In this document: piece by piece, positions 1 through 8,464 of the stretch
How positions within the stretch are numbered: position 1 is the stretch's first letter
How the letters are laid out: each line of letters begins with the position of its first letter
DNA from: Klenkia soli
GTDB taxonomy: Bacteria > Actinomycetota > Actinomycetes > Mycobacteriales > Geodermatophilaceae
DNA: 64,000 nucleotides
Reading direction: 5' to 3'
Assembly (NCBI RefSeq): GCF_900103975.1
Contig: NZ_FNIR01000009.1
Coordinates: 62,001-126,000, forward strand
Notes under the pieces: model-generated
What the model saw: only the letters and a program-made list of their open reading frames with translations
Told to the model about the DNA's origin: nothing
Database searches by the model: none
Position numbers and translations under genes: made by a program

Positions 1-82
1 TCGTGACCCAGGTCCCAGGTGCGGGTCCTAGGGTGTGCCCGGCTCACGAGACCGCTCGGGCCCGGAGAGGACGGTCACCACC

Positions 83-1048
83 ATGGGGATGCAGGCAGCG
101 GGCGCCCGGCGCACCTCCGACTGGCCGGCCGACGCAGCCGTCGAGGCGGCCGCCGCCTGGGCTAGCGCGGTCCACCGCGCCCCGGGCCCGTGGGCCGCCG
201 TCCGCACCGCCGTCGGCTCGGCGCAGGCACGCGCCGGGTTGCGGGCCACCCTCACGGTGCTGCGCGGCCTGCCGTCCTCGACGATCCCGGTCGGGCCGGG
301 ACCCGCCGGCACCGAGATCGCGCGCTGGTTCGGCGGGTCGGCCCGGATCTCGCCGTGGGCCCGGGCGCCGGTGGCCGTGCTCGACCTCCCGGCCACGACG
401 GCCGAGTACCTCTCCGGGCGACCCCGCCAGGCGATGCGCACCAACATCACCCGCGCCCGGGCGGCCGGGCTGACCTGCACCCCGGTCCTCGACGAGGCCG
501 GTCGCCGGGCCGTGGTGGGCGACGTCGCCCGGATGCGGGCCCAGGACCCGGCCGCGATGGTCCTCGAGCAGGGGATCGAGGAGGTCCGCTCCCACATGCT
601 GGTGGCCCGGACCGAGCAGGGCGAGGCGGTGGGCCTGGCCGAGGTCGTGGTCGACGGGCCGGTGGCCGGGTTGGCCACGCTCGTCACCGCCCCGGGCAAC
701 CCGGCGGGCGCGGCCCTGCGCTACCTGCTGCACCTGGCCGTCGTCGAGCACGTCCTGGAGCGCCAGGTGCGGGTGCTCGTGGTGTCCGGCTCGATGCTGC
801 TCACGCCGGCCGGCACCCGGTACTTCCAGCGGCGGACCGGCTTCGTGCCGGCCCGGGTCCGCCTCGTCCGCGGGACCCCGGGTCAGCCGACCAGGCCGAG
901 CAGCGTGGGCAGTGCGGCGGCCAGCCCCGGGTGCAGCTCGACCCCCGGGTCGGCCAGCGACACCCACGCCACCTCGGTGCTCTCGCGGTCGAGGACCAGG
1001 CGCGCCGGGTCGAGCTCGTCGACGGGCGTGGCCAGCACCGTCGAGTAG
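83..1048 (+). CDS. GNAT-like acetyltransferase, hypothetical
   Basis: A 321-residue protein. The ATG start is chosen because GGAGAGG lies at 64-70; a GTG at 35 in the same frame has no such site. The middle and C-terminal parts (about residues 90-285) have the helix/strand spacing of GNAT or FemAB-like acyltransferases, for example the stretch around RQAMRTNITRARAAGL and the late strand RVLVVSGSMLL followed by a GTRYFQRRTGF segment. I do not recognise a precise family. The last 50 or so residues are low complexity (Ser/Thr/Arg-rich) because the frame runs 166 bases into the convergent Nudix gene with no stop, so the native protein may effectively end near residue 270. Function is inferred from fold-like patterns only. 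Confidence 0.55.
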   Translation: MGMQAAGARRTSDWPADAAVEAAAAWASAVHRAPGPWAAVRTAVGSAQARAGLRATLTVLRGLPSSTIPVGPGPAGTEIARWFGGSARISPWARAPVAVLDLPATTAEYLSGRPRQAMRTNITRARAAGLTCTPVLDEAGRRAVVGDVARMRAQDPAAMVLEQGIEEVRSHMLVARTEQGEAVGLAEVVVDGPVAGLATLVTAPGNPAGAALRYLLHLAVVEHVLERQVRVLVVSGSMLLTPAGTRYFQRRTGFVPARVRLVRGTPGQPTRPSSVGSAAASPGCSSTPGSASDTHATSVLSRSRTRRAGSSSSTGVASTVE

Positions 1049-1350
1049 CTCCACCCGCCGTGGTCGTCGACCGACAGCTCGCCGAGGGTGAGCTGCCCGG
1101 GGAGCAGACCCAGTTCCTCGCCGGCCTCGCGCAGCGCACCCTCGGTCGCGCTCTCGCCCTCGTGCAGCGCACCGCCCGGGGTGCCCCAGGTGCCCCCGTG
1201 GTGGCTCCACTCCACCCGGTGCTGCAGCAACGCCTCCGGCCCCGCGGGGCCCGGGCGGTGCACCAGCAGCCCCGCTGCGCCGACCAACCCCCAGTGCCGG
1301 TGGCCGAGGTCGCAGGTGGTCCACCCGTCGGTGGGCGAGGTGTGCGGCAC
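883..1350 (-). CDS. Nudix hydrolase
   Basis: A 155-residue Nudix protein, a family that hydrolyses nucleoside diphosphates linked to another moiety (house-cleaning of oxidised or modified nucleotides). The full Nudix box G-x5-E-x7-REUxEExGU is visible at residues 60-82 (G60, E66, R74 E75, E78 E79, G81), so the metal-binding glutamates are intact. The GTG start at 1348-1350 is preceded on its strand by a GGGGGAGGA-type site. Length fits a single-domain Nudix enzyme. Its 3' part overlaps the convergent acetyltransferase-like gene tail to tail. Upstream lies a palindromic repeat shared with position 2.7 kb. The substrate cannot be read from sequence. Confidence 0.9.
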   Translation of the reverse strand: MPHTSPTDGWTTCDLGHRHWGLVGAAGLLVHRPGPAGPEALLQHRVEWSHHGGTWGTPGGALHEGESATEGALREAGEELGLLPGQLTLGELSVDDHGGWSYSTVLATPVDELDPARLVLDRESTEVAWVSLADPGVELHPGLAAALPTLLGLVG

Positions 1351-1386
1351 CGCCCCATCCTCCCCCGCCCCGCCCCCGAGGCCCCC

Positions 1387-1471
1387 GCAGAGGGGGTGGC
1401 CGCGGATTCCTGGGGGTGGTGACCCGTCGCGATCAGTCACCACCCCCGGAGAACCACCGCCACCCCCTGCG
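1387..1471. repeat. REP-like palindromic element, copy A
   Basis: Perfect 12-base arms GGGGGTGGTGAC (1412-1423) and GTCACCACCCCC (1436-1447) enclose a 12-base loop containing GCGAT. Outer arms CGCAG-GGGGGTGGC (1387-1401, one extra base) and GCCACCCCCTGCG (1459-1471) extend the fold. It lies between the divergent Nudix gene and the AbiEi-like gene. The core recurs at 2697-2728, which marks it as a repeat, not a site private to one gene. Confidence 0.7.
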
Positions 1472-1603
1472 GAGCCAGCCGGGAGCCGCGCGGCAGTAGC
1501 AGGTCGGCGCGATGCGGGTGGCTCGTCGTCCACACCGGGGGGCGCCGTCCACAGGTCTGCCCGGGGAGGACGTCGGGGGCGCGGCGGCGGGCACGGTGGC
1601 CCC

Positions 1604-2671
1604 ATGAGCCTCGTGCTGCCCCTCGTCACCCGGGAGACCGCCCGGCGTCGGCTGGGTCTGCTGACCCGGTCCGGGCTCCTGGCCTGCGGGGTCACCGACC
1701 AGGAGATCGCCGCGGCCGTGCGCCGGGGTGAACTGCGTCGGGTGCGCGCCGGTGCCTACGTCTCCGCGGCCGACTGGGCGGAGGTCGAGCGCACGCGTCG
1801 CCTCCCGGGACTACGGGCCCTGGCCGTGGGCGCGGCGGTCGCCCCGGCGGGGACGCCGTTCTCCTCGTCGACCGCGGCATGGATCTGGGGGCTGCCCCGC
1901 CCGGCCCTCCGACGCGGTGCGGCCGACCTCGTGCACCTGGCCGGGCCGACCGGCCGGGGCGCCCGCGGCCGCGACTGGGTGCTGCACCGCGCGGCCCTGT
2001 CGGCCGACGAGGTGACCCGCCGCGGCGCCTACCCGCTGACCAGCGCCGCCCGCACCCTGGTGGACGTCGCCCGCTCCTGGCGGGAGCAGGACGCCGTCGC
2101 GGCCGTCGACGCGGCACTGCTGCGCCGGCTGACCACCCGGGACGAGCTCCTGGAGACCCTCGAGCGGCACGCCACGGTGGCCGGCACCCCCGCCGTCCGC
2201 CGGGTGCTCGACCTGGCCGACGGCCGGGCCGAGAGCTGGCTGGAGACCTGCGGGCGGCTGACCTTCGCCGCCGGCGGTCTGCCTCCGTTCCTGCCCCAGG
2301 TCGAGATCTGGCTGGACGGCGAGCTGCTGAAGGTGGTCGACGGCTGGTACCCCGAAGCGGCCCTGGCCGTGGAGTTCGACGGGCTGGTGAAGTACCGAGG
2401 CCCCGCCGCAGCACGCGACCTCGTCGAGGAGAAGCGCGTGGAGGACCTGCTGCGCTCGTTCGGCATCCGGTTCATCCGCGTCACCTACGAGATGCTCACC
2501 CGGCAGTGGTCCACGGTGCGGGCACGCGTGCTGCGGGAGCTGGCCACGCCGGGCCCGGCCCTCCGGGTCTTCGGCGAGCACCCACGAGCGGTCGGGAAGC
2601 CGCGCACCGGTGCCCAGGTCGACGACGGGTGGCTCTGGCGCGCCCTGGACACGGTGGGCGGGCCCGGTTGA
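1604..2671 (+). CDS. AbiEi-like N-domain plus DUF559/Vsr-like nuclease-fold protein
   Basis: A 355-residue protein. The N-terminal 60 residues (GVTDQEIAAAVRRGELRRVRAGAYV) match the winged-helix-like domain of the AbiEi antitoxin family, found widely as solo genes in actinobacteria. The C-terminal third carries a PD-(D/E)xK-like arrangement: VVDGWYP, then AVEFDGLVKYRG near residues 247-265, then RVEDLLRSFGIRFIRVTYE, typical of DUF559/Vsr-type endonuclease folds. The ATG at 1604 is the first start after a divergent intergenic region. No AbiEii-type nucleotidyltransferase toxin is next to it, so a classical type IV toxin-antitoxin pair is not supported. DNA binding and possibly nuclease activity are inferred. 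Palindromic repeat copies flank the gene on both sides. Confidence 0.75.
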   Translation: MSLVLPLVTRETARRRLGLLTRSGLLACGVTDQEIAAAVRRGELRRVRAGAYVSAADWAEVERTRRLPGLRALAVGAAVAPAGTPFSSSTAAWIWGLPRPALRRGAADLVHLAGPTGRGARGRDWVLHRAALSADEVTRRGAYPLTSAARTLVDVARSWREQDAVAAVDAALLRRLTTRDELLETLERHATVAGTPAVRRVLDLADGRAESWLETCGRLTFAAGGLPPFLPQVEIWLDGELLKVVDGWYPEAALAVEFDGLVKYRGPAAARDLVEEKRVEDLLRSFGIRFIRVTYEMLTRQWSTVRARVLRELATPGPALRVFGEHPRAVGKPRTGAQVDDGWLWRALDTVGGPG

Positions 2672-2679
2672 GGACCGGG

Positions 2680-2750
2680 TGTCGGCGATCCCTGTGGGGT
2701 GGTGACCCGTTGCGATGGGTCACCACCCTGGAGGACCCGGCGCCACCCCA
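2680..2750. repeat. REP-like palindromic element, copy B
   Basis: Arms GGGTGGTGACCC (2697-2708) and GGGTCACCACCC (2717-2728) are perfect over 12 bases, with the 8-base loop GTTGCGAT. The core GGTGGTGACCCGT-GCGAT-GTCACCACC is shared with copy A at 1412-1447. It sits just after the AbiEi-like gene and before the end of the convergent CoA-binding gene, where it could also act as a bidirectional terminator. Confidence 0.7.
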
Positions 2751-2772
2751 CCGGACGGGCACCCCCCGGGGG

Positions 2773-3249
2773 TCAGGGGCGGAGGGGGCGGCGGCGGGAG
2801 GTGATGACGCCGGTGTCGAAGCCGGCCAGGTGCAGGCCCCCGTGGAAGCGGGCGTGCTCGATCTTCAGGCAGCGGTCCATCACCACGTCCAGGCCCGCCG
2901 CCTCCCCCCGCTCGGCCAGGGCGTCGTCCGAGAGGCCCAACTGCAGCCAGAACGTCTTCGCGCCCACCGCGATCGTCTCGTCCAGCACCCCGGGCAGGTC
3001 GGCCGGCTTGCGGAAGACGTCGACGAGGTCCGGCACCCCGGGCAGCTCGGCCAGCGACGGATACACCGGCCGGCCCAGGATCTCGCTCACCCGCGGGTTG
3101 ACGAACCAGACCTCGTAGGGCGTGGTCGAGAGCAGGTAGGTGGCCACGAAGTAGGAAGCCCGGGCCGGGTTGTCCGAGGCGCCCACGACGGCGACCGTGC
3201 GGGTGCGGTCCAGGATCGCCTGCCGCTCACCGGCGGTGGGGGCGCTCAC
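2773..3249 (-). CDS. CoA-binding domain protein
   Basis: A 158-residue Rossmann-fold CoA-binding protein (YccU/CoA_binding_2 type). The nucleotide-binding segment VAVVGASDNPARASY is at residues 19-33, and the later VFRKPADLPGVLDETIAVGAKTFWLQ region is typical of the family. The GTG start overlaps the stop of the upstream sulfhydrylase gene by 4 bases (GTGA), indicating translational coupling. These small proteins are thought to bind CoA or acyl-CoA, but their cellular role is unclear. Pairing with O-acetylhomoserine sulfhydrylase recurs in actinobacteria (from memory) and suggests a link to sulfur amino-acid metabolism. Confidence 0.88.
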   Translation of the reverse strand: MSAPTAGERQAILDRTRTVAVVGASDNPARASYFVATYLLSTTPYEVWFVNPRVSEILGRPVYPSLAELPGVPDLVDVFRKPADLPGVLDETIAVGAKTFWLQLGLSDDALAERGEAAGLDVVMDRCLKIEHARFHGGLHLAGFDTGVITSRRRPLRP

Positions 3250-4532
3250 TTCGTCGCCGCCGTCAGCGCCTGGTCGAGGTCCCACAGGATGTCCTCGACG
3301 TCCTCCAGGCCGACCGAGATGCGGATGAGGTCCGCCGACACGCCGCCGGTCTCGAGCTGCTCGGCCGAGAGCTGGCCGTGGGTGGTCGAACCCGGGTGGA
3401 TGACCAGCGTGCGGGCGTCGCCGATGTTGGCCAGGTGGCTGCACAGCTGCACCGCCTCGATGAACCGGCGGCCGGCGTCCCGACCGCCGACCACGCCGAA
3501 GCTGAAGACCGCCCCCGGCCCCTCCGGCAGGTACCGCCGGGCGCGGTCGTGGGACGGGTGCGAGGGGAGGCCCGAGTACTTCACCCAGGCCACCCGGTCG
3601 TCGGCCTCGAGCCACTCGGCCACCCGCCGGGCGTTGGCCACGTGCTCGCGCATGCGCTGCGGCAGCGTCTCCACGCCCTGCAGCAGGAGGAACGCGCTGT
3701 GCGGCGACAGCGAGGCGCCGATGTCGCGCAGCTGCTCGCTGCGCAGCTTGGTCAGGAAGCCGTACTCGGCGAAGTTGCCCCACCACGAGATGCCGCCGTA
3801 GGAGGCGGTCGGCTCGGTCATCTGCGGGAAGTTGCCGTTGGCCCACGGGAAGGTGCCGGCGTCGACGACCACGCCGCCGATCGTCGTCCCGTGGCCGCCG
3901 ATGAACTTGGTGGCCGAGTGGATCACGATGTCCGCGCCGTGCTCGATCGGCCGGCACAGCCACGGGGTGGCGGTGGTCGCGTCGACCACGAGCGGGATGC
4001 CGGCGGCGTGCGCGACGTCGGCCAGGCCGCGGATGTCGGCGACCTCGCTGCCCGGGTTCGCGACGACCTCGGCGAACAGCAGCTTGGTGCGGTCGGTGAT
4101 CGCGGCGGCGTAGTCGGCCGGGTCGGTGCCGCGCACGAACGTGGTGGACACCCCGAACCGGCGCAGGGTGACGTCGAGCTGGGTGATCGTGCCGCCGTAC
4201 AGGTTGGCCGAGGCGACGATCTCGTCGCCGGCCCCCGCCAGCGCGGCGAAGGTCAGGAACTCCGCCGACTGCCCGGACGACGTGGCCACCGCCCCCAGCC
4301 CGCCCTCCAGCGAGGCCATGCGCTCCTCGAACGCGGCCACCGTGGGGTTGCCGATCCGGCTGTAGACGTTGCCGTACTTCTGCAGCGCGAACAGGTTGGC
4401 GGCGTCGTCGGCGCTCTCGAAGACGTAGCTGGTGGTCTGGTAGATCGGCACCGCGCGGGCACCGGTCGTCGGGTCGGGTTGCCCGCCGGCGTGCAGCGCA
4501 CGCGTGCGGAACCCCCAGGTGCGGTCGGCCAT
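3246..4532 (-). CDS. O-acetylhomoserine sulfhydrylase (PLP-dependent)
   Basis: A 428-residue Cys/Met-metabolism PLP enzyme, the usual length for O-acetylhomoserine aminocarboxypropyltransferase. It is expected to convert O-acetyl-L-homoserine and sulfide into homocysteine in the cytoplasm. Visible signatures are YGNVYSRIGNPTVAAFEERM near the substrate site, the cofactor lysine in IHSATKFIGGHGTTIGG, and the C-terminal HPGSTTHGQL. The ATG at 4530-4532 starts MADRTWGFRT, the normal N-terminus. The gene is coupled to the CoA-binding protein downstream and divergent from the NIPSNAP gene 34 bases away. Cystathionine gamma-synthase is less likely because of the long insert around FPWANGNFPQMTEP. 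Confidence 0.92.
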   Translation of the reverse strand: MADRTWGFRTRALHAGGQPDPTTGARAVPIYQTTSYVFESADDAANLFALQKYGNVYSRIGNPTVAAFEERMASLEGGLGAVATSSGQSAEFLTFAALAGAGDEIVASANLYGGTITQLDVTLRRFGVSTTFVRGTDPADYAAAITDRTKLLFAEVVANPGSEVADIRGLADVAHAAGIPLVVDATTATPWLCRPIEHGADIVIHSATKFIGGHGTTIGGVVVDAGTFPWANGNFPQMTEPTASYGGISWWGNFAEYGFLTKLRSEQLRDIGASLSPHSAFLLLQGVETLPQRMREHVANARRVAEWLEADDRVAWVKYSGLPSHPSHDRARRYLPEGPGAVFSFGVVGGRDAGRRFIEAVQLCSHLANIGDARTLVIHPGSTTHGQLSAEQLETGGVSADLIRISVGLEDVEDILWDLDQALTAATK

Positions 4533-4566
4533 GCCACCAGTGAACCCGACGGGCACACTTCCCCGC

Positions 4567-4860
4567 ATGACAGTGCAGCTGCGCCGGTACACCGTCGAGC
4601 CCGGCCGCATGGCCGAGTTCGTCGCCTGGTTCCCGCGCATCGTCCCGGTCCGCGAGCAGTTCGGCTTCCGCGTGCTCGAGGCGTGGGTGGACGAGGCCAA
4701 CCACGCGTTCGTCTGGTCGGTCGAGCTGGACGGCGACGAGGCCCGGTTCACCGAGGTCGAGACGACCTACAACGCCTCCCCCGAGCGGGCAGCCGCCTTC
4801 GAGACGTTCCCGAAGGTGATCACCGCGCAGCTGAACGCGTTCGTGCGCCCCGCTCGCTGA
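4567..4860 (+). CDS. NIPSNAP-family protein
   Basis: A 97-residue protein of the NIPSNAP dimeric alpha/beta-barrel type. The pattern QLRRYTVEPGRMAEFVAWF and the closing FVWSVELDGDEARF are typical. The biochemical role of bacterial members is unknown. The start is ATG 4567; a longer frame reading upstream would overlap the divergent sulfhydrylase start and has no ribosome site. Its last 41 bases overlap the end of the convergent membrane-protein gene. Confidence 0.8.
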   Translation: MTVQLRRYTVEPGRMAEFVAWFPRIVPVREQFGFRVLEAWVDEANHAFVWSVELDGDEARFTEVETTYNASPERAAAFETFPKVITAQLNAFVRPAR

Positions 4861-5971
4861 GCCCGTCGGGCCCCTCGCCCAGCGCGTCGCGGCGGAACCG
4901 CCAGACCAGCCCGAGGACGACGAGCTGGGTCGCCGCGGCCCCCGAAGCGATCCACTGGTCGGTGTAGAAGAGCAGCACGTCGACCAGGGTGAGCGCCAGC
5001 AGCAGCCCGCCCTGGCCCAGCTCGACCCCGCGGCGGTCCCGCCCGCGCGCCAGCTGGACCGCTGCGACCAGCAGCAGCACGCCGACGACGACGTCCAGCC
5101 CCACCCGCAGCAGGAGCAGCGTCACGCCGAGGCCGTCCTGGATGCCGACCCGGGCGTAGTCGTTGGCGGCGTCGGCGAGGCTGGTCGTCGTCCCGTCGAG
5201 CAGGTCCAGTCCGATGAAGCCGACGACGGCGAGGTCCCCGACGGCCACGACGCCGAGCAGGCCCAGCGCACCGGTGGTCAGCCGGCGCAGCCGGGCGCCC
5301 GAGAGGTGGCGGTCGGCGAACCCGTCCAGCCGGTCGGCCAGCCGGCGCAACCGGCCCGGTTCCTCGACGCCGCCGTCCAGGGCGCCGCTGCGGGTCAGCT
5401 CCAGCAGGTCGTGCGCGAGCCGGGACAGCCGCTCGGCGTCCGCCCGGCCGGCCGACGCCAGCCGCTGCTCCAGCTCGCGGCGGTCGGCGGCGGACAGGTC
5501 GCGGTCGACGACGTCGCCCAGCAGCTCGAGCGCCGCGTGCAGCTCCGAGCGCGGTGAGGGGTCGCGGCGCCCGCGCACCCGCAGGTAGACCCACAGCGCC
5601 AGCACGAACACCGCGTACGCCACCGGCGCGGCCGCGGCGAAGAAGTAGTCGTTGTCGACGGTGATGAACTTCCCGATCTCGTCCACGAACAACCCGGCCC
5701 CGATCCCGGTGGCCAACCCGGCCACCGGCAGCGCCGACCGGTTGGCCAGCACCAGCGGGAGGACGCCGCCCACGACGAGCAGCAGCCCGCCCCACACGGC
5801 GTGCGCGATGTGCAGGGTGTCGCCGCCGACCGTGGGGTAGCCGGTGAGCTCCAGGTAGAGCCGGGTGACCACGATCGAGCCGCCGAACCCGAGCAGCAGC
5901 AGGAACAGGTAGCGGTCGGCGTCCAACCGGCGGACGAGGTGGTCGGTACGACGGCGGAGGGCGGAGAGCAC
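4820..5971 (-). CDS. Polytopic membrane protein, hypothetical
   Basis: A 383-residue protein with clear hydrophobic segments at about residues 20-40 (LFLLLLGFGGSIVV), 50-75, 80-95, 115-135, then a charged cytoplasmic-like stretch of about 100 residues (rich in Arg, Glu and Asp), followed by further membrane segments to the C-terminus. A distinctive DEIGKFITVDNDYFF motif sits between the third and fourth segments. I do not recognise an annotated function. The GTG at 5969-5971 is chosen because it gives a short N-tail before the first charged helix. It diverges from the TPR-GGDEF gene with only 50 bases between them, so promoters must overlap. Confidence 0.75.
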   Translation of the reverse strand: MLSALRRRTDHLVRRLDADRYLFLLLLGFGGSIVVTRLYLELTGYPTVGGDTLHIAHAVWGGLLLVVGGVLPLVLANRSALPVAGLATGIGAGLFVDEIGKFITVDNDYFFAAAAPVAYAVFVLALWVYLRVRGRRDPSPRSELHAALELLGDVVDRDLSAADRRELEQRLASAGRADAERLSRLAHDLLELTRSGALDGGVEEPGRLRRLADRLDGFADRHLSGARLRRLTTGALGLLGVVAVGDLAVVGFIGLDLLDGTTTSLADAANDYARVGIQDGLGVTLLLLRVGLDVVVGVLLLVAAVQLARGRDRRGVELGQGGLLLALTLVDVLLFYTDQWIASGAAATQLVVLGLVWRFRRDALGEGPDGLSERGARTRSAAR

Positions 5972-6021
5972 GGGTGAACCTGCCCTGCGGGGTACCGGTG
6001 CAACCGCTGGAGGAGCAAGGT

Positions 6022-7716
6022 GTGTGGGCCGACACCACCCCCGTCCGGGGGAGTGACGACACGCCGGGCTCAAGCGCGGCGTCGGGACGACGATGGGACG
6101 ACGTGGACCTCGCACCGGTGACCTCGACGGACGGGCCGTCCGCGGCCGCCGTCGGTGTGGCCGTGGACGAGCTCGAGGCCCTGTCGCGCTTCGAGCAGGA
6201 CCTCGCCCACGCCGGGGACGACGCCGCGCGGACCGCCGCCGAGGCCCGCCACCTGGGCCTCCCCGAGCTGGCCCTGCGCGCCGACCTGGTCGCCGCCGAC
6301 GTCCGTCGCCGGCAGGGGCACCTGGCCGAGGCCGGCGCGACCGCGCAGACGGTGCAGCGCTGGGCCACCGAGCACCACGCCCCGGCCGTGCGCGCCCGGG
6401 CCCACTACGTCCTGGCCGCGGTGTTCCAGGAGCTGGGCGACCTGGCCCAGGCCCTCGAGCACGCGGTGCACTCGGTCGACCTGCTCGACGACACCACCGC
6501 CGTCCCGGTGCGGATCGACCACCGCAAGCGGCTGGCCGACTGCCTGGGCCTGCAGGGCGACCTCACCGCCCAGGACCGGTACGCCGACGTCCTCGTCCTG
6601 GCCGAGCGCGCCGGCGACGTGACCCGGCTGATGCAGATCCTCAACAACAGCGCCTACACCGCGTCGTTGGCCGGCCAGCTGGCCACCGCCCAGGCCGGGG
6701 TCGAGCGGCTGCAGGAACTGGCCCGGGTGCACGACGTCCCGCTGGACCTGGCGACCCGGGACACCATCGGCCGGGTGCTCCTGAACCTCGGCGACCTCGA
6801 GGAGGCCGCGGCCGCGCTGCGGCCCGGCCTGGACCCCGCCGCGCTGGACTCCTCCCCCGAGGGCGACGCCGGTGCCGACATCCTGCTCACCCACGCCGAG
6901 GTGCAGCGGGCCCGTGGCCTGCACGACGAGGCCCGGGCCTCGCTGGAGGAGTGCATCCGACGCTGCGAGGCGCACGGGCTCACCGCGATCCGCACCCGGG
7001 CGCGCCGCGAGCGGGCCGAGCTGTTCGCCGCCGCGGGGGCCTTCCGCGACGCCTACGAGGAGCACGTCCGCTACACCCGCGAGGCACTGGCCCTGCAGTC
7101 CGAGCAGCGCGAGGCCCGGGCCCGCACGCTGCAGGCGATGTACGAGACCACCGAGGCCCGCCAGCAGAGCCGCCGGTACCGGGAGCTGTCGCTGCGCGAC
7201 GCCCTCACCGGGCTCTACAACCGGCGGCACCTGGACGACGAACTGCCGGTGCTGCTCGCGGCCGCCGACGGGAACCGCCCGCTGGCGGTGGGCCTGGTGG
7301 ACCTGGACCACTTCAAGCAGGTCAACGACACGTGCTCCCACGAGGTGGGCGACGAGGTGCTCCGCAGGGTGGCCCGGGTCATGGAGGCCGTCGCCCTCAG
7401 CGTGGCGAACGGCGCCTTCGCCGCCCGGTTGGGTGGCGAGGAGTTCCTGCTCGTGATGCCCGGCTGCGGCACCGCCGAGGCGATGTCGGTGCTCGAGCAG
7501 CTGCGGCACGGCATCGAGCACAAGCTGTGGACCGAGCTCACCCAGGGGCTGCCCGTGACGGTCAGCATCGGCATGGCGATCAGCCCCAACCCGCTGCCGC
7601 TGACCCCCGCCGACCTGCTGGGCCGGGCCGACGCCCGGCTGTACGAGGCCAAGCGCAGCGGCCGCAACCGCGTGGTCGGTCCCGCCGGCATCCCCGCTCC
7701 GCGGTCGGCGGGCTGA
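6022..7716 (+). CDS. TPR-GGDEF diguanylate cyclase
   Basis: A 564-residue cytoplasmic protein that should make c-di-GMP. Residues 30-365 are TPR-like helical repeats (for example RAHYVLAAVFQELGDLAQAL), followed by a short coiled linker and a C-terminal GGDEF domain (about 385-550) with RDALTGLYNRRHLDDEL, DLDHFKQVNDTCSHEVGD and the active signature ARLGGEEF. The RxxD product-inhibition site is not present at its usual place (VANG there instead). GTG 6022 is chosen because GGAGGAG lies at 6009-6015, six bases upstream; an upstream GTG at 5974 lacks this. There is no membrane segment, so it senses an intracellular or protein signal through the TPRs. Confidence 0.92.
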   Translation: MWADTTPVRGSDDTPGSSAASGRRWDDVDLAPVTSTDGPSAAAVGVAVDELEALSRFEQDLAHAGDDAARTAAEARHLGLPELALRADLVAADVRRRQGHLAEAGATAQTVQRWATEHHAPAVRARAHYVLAAVFQELGDLAQALEHAVHSVDLLDDTTAVPVRIDHRKRLADCLGLQGDLTAQDRYADVLVLAERAGDVTRLMQILNNSAYTASLAGQLATAQAGVERLQELARVHDVPLDLATRDTIGRVLLNLGDLEEAAAALRPGLDPAALDSSPEGDAGADILLTHAEVQRARGLHDEARASLEECIRRCEAHGLTAIRTRARRERAELFAAAGAFRDAYEEHVRYTREALALQSEQREARARTLQAMYETTEARQQSRRYRELSLRDALTGLYNRRHLDDELPVLLAAADGNRPLAVGLVDLDHFKQVNDTCSHEVGDEVLRRVARVMEAVALSVANGAFAARLGGEEFLLVMPGCGTAEAMSVLEQLRHGIEHKLWTELTQGLPVTVSIGMAISPNPLPLTPADLLGRADARLYEAKRSGRNRVVGPAGIPAPRSAG

Positions 7717-7722
7717 CCCCGG

Positions 7723-8454
7723 TCAGCGCGGCAGGGTCCGGCTGATCCCCCGGGCGGCGGCCATGACGCCGTTGACGTAGGGCCGGACGGCGGCCACCGA
7801 CCCACCGCGCACCACGATCGACAGCGCTGCCACCACGACCCCGGCCTGCCACACGGGCGCGGCCACCGACACCGCGTCGTCGGTGACCTGGCGGTCGCTG
7901 ACCGCGTGCCCGGCCCGGCGCACCTGCGCCAGCACCCGGCGCAGCTCGGCGGGGTCGACCACCGTCTGCCGGGTGTAGCGCTCCTGCGGACCGGCCAGCA
8001 CGGCGTCCTGCACCGCGGCCGGCGCGTGCGCCAGCAGCACCAGCCCGACGCCGGTCGGGGGCAGGGCGAACCGGCCGCCCACCTGGGTGAGCACGGTGAC
8101 CGCGCCCCGGGCGGCGAACCGCTCGACGAAGAGCACCTCGTGGCCGTCCCGCACCGCCAGCTGCACGTTCTCGTGGGTGACCTCGTACAGGTCCTCCATG
8201 AACGGCAGCGCGGCCTCGCGCAGCCCGAGCCCGCGGGGGGCCAGGGCGCCCAGCTCCCAGACGCGCAGGCCGATCCGGTAGCCGCCGTCCTCGTCGCGCT
8301 CGAGCCCGCCCCAGGCGGTGAGCTCGGCGACCAGCCGGTGGGTGGTCGACAACGGAGCACCGACCGCGCGGGCGATCTCGGACAGCGTCAGCCGGGGGCG
8401 GTCCCGGCCGAACGCGTCGAGGACGGCGAGCAGCTTGCCGTTCGCCGTCCTCAC
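7723..8454 (-). CDS. IclR-family transcriptional regulator
   Basis: A 243-residue regulator. The N-terminal winged helix (residues 8-65, LTLSEIARAVGAPLSTTHRLV) and the C-terminal effector-binding domain with FALPPTGVGLVLLAHAP are typical of IclR proteins, which often control aromatic catabolism. It starts with GTG ten bases after the reductase gene ends, so it is probably the last gene of the Rieske operon, not a divergently placed regulator. It converges on the TPR-GGDEF gene with six bases between stops. Control of the oxygenase operon or of the whole aromatic cluster is inferred from position. Confidence 0.92.
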   Translation of the reverse strand: MRTANGKLLAVLDAFGRDRPRLTLSEIARAVGAPLSTTHRLVAELTAWGGLERDEDGGYRIGLRVWELGALAPRGLGLREAALPFMEDLYEVTHENVQLAVRDGHEVLFVERFAARGAVTVLTQVGGRFALPPTGVGLVLLAHAPAAVQDAVLAGPQERYTRQTVVDPAELRRVLAQVRRAGHAVSDRQVTDDAVSVAAPVWQAGVVVAALSIVVRGGSVAAVRPYVNGVMAAARGISRTLPR

Positions 8455-8464
8455 CGGCGCAGTG

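Noticed and set aside
1604-2671. Type IV toxin-antitoxin system
   Set aside because: Only the AbiEi-like domain is present and the toxin partner (AbiEii nucleotidyltransferase) is missing on both sides.
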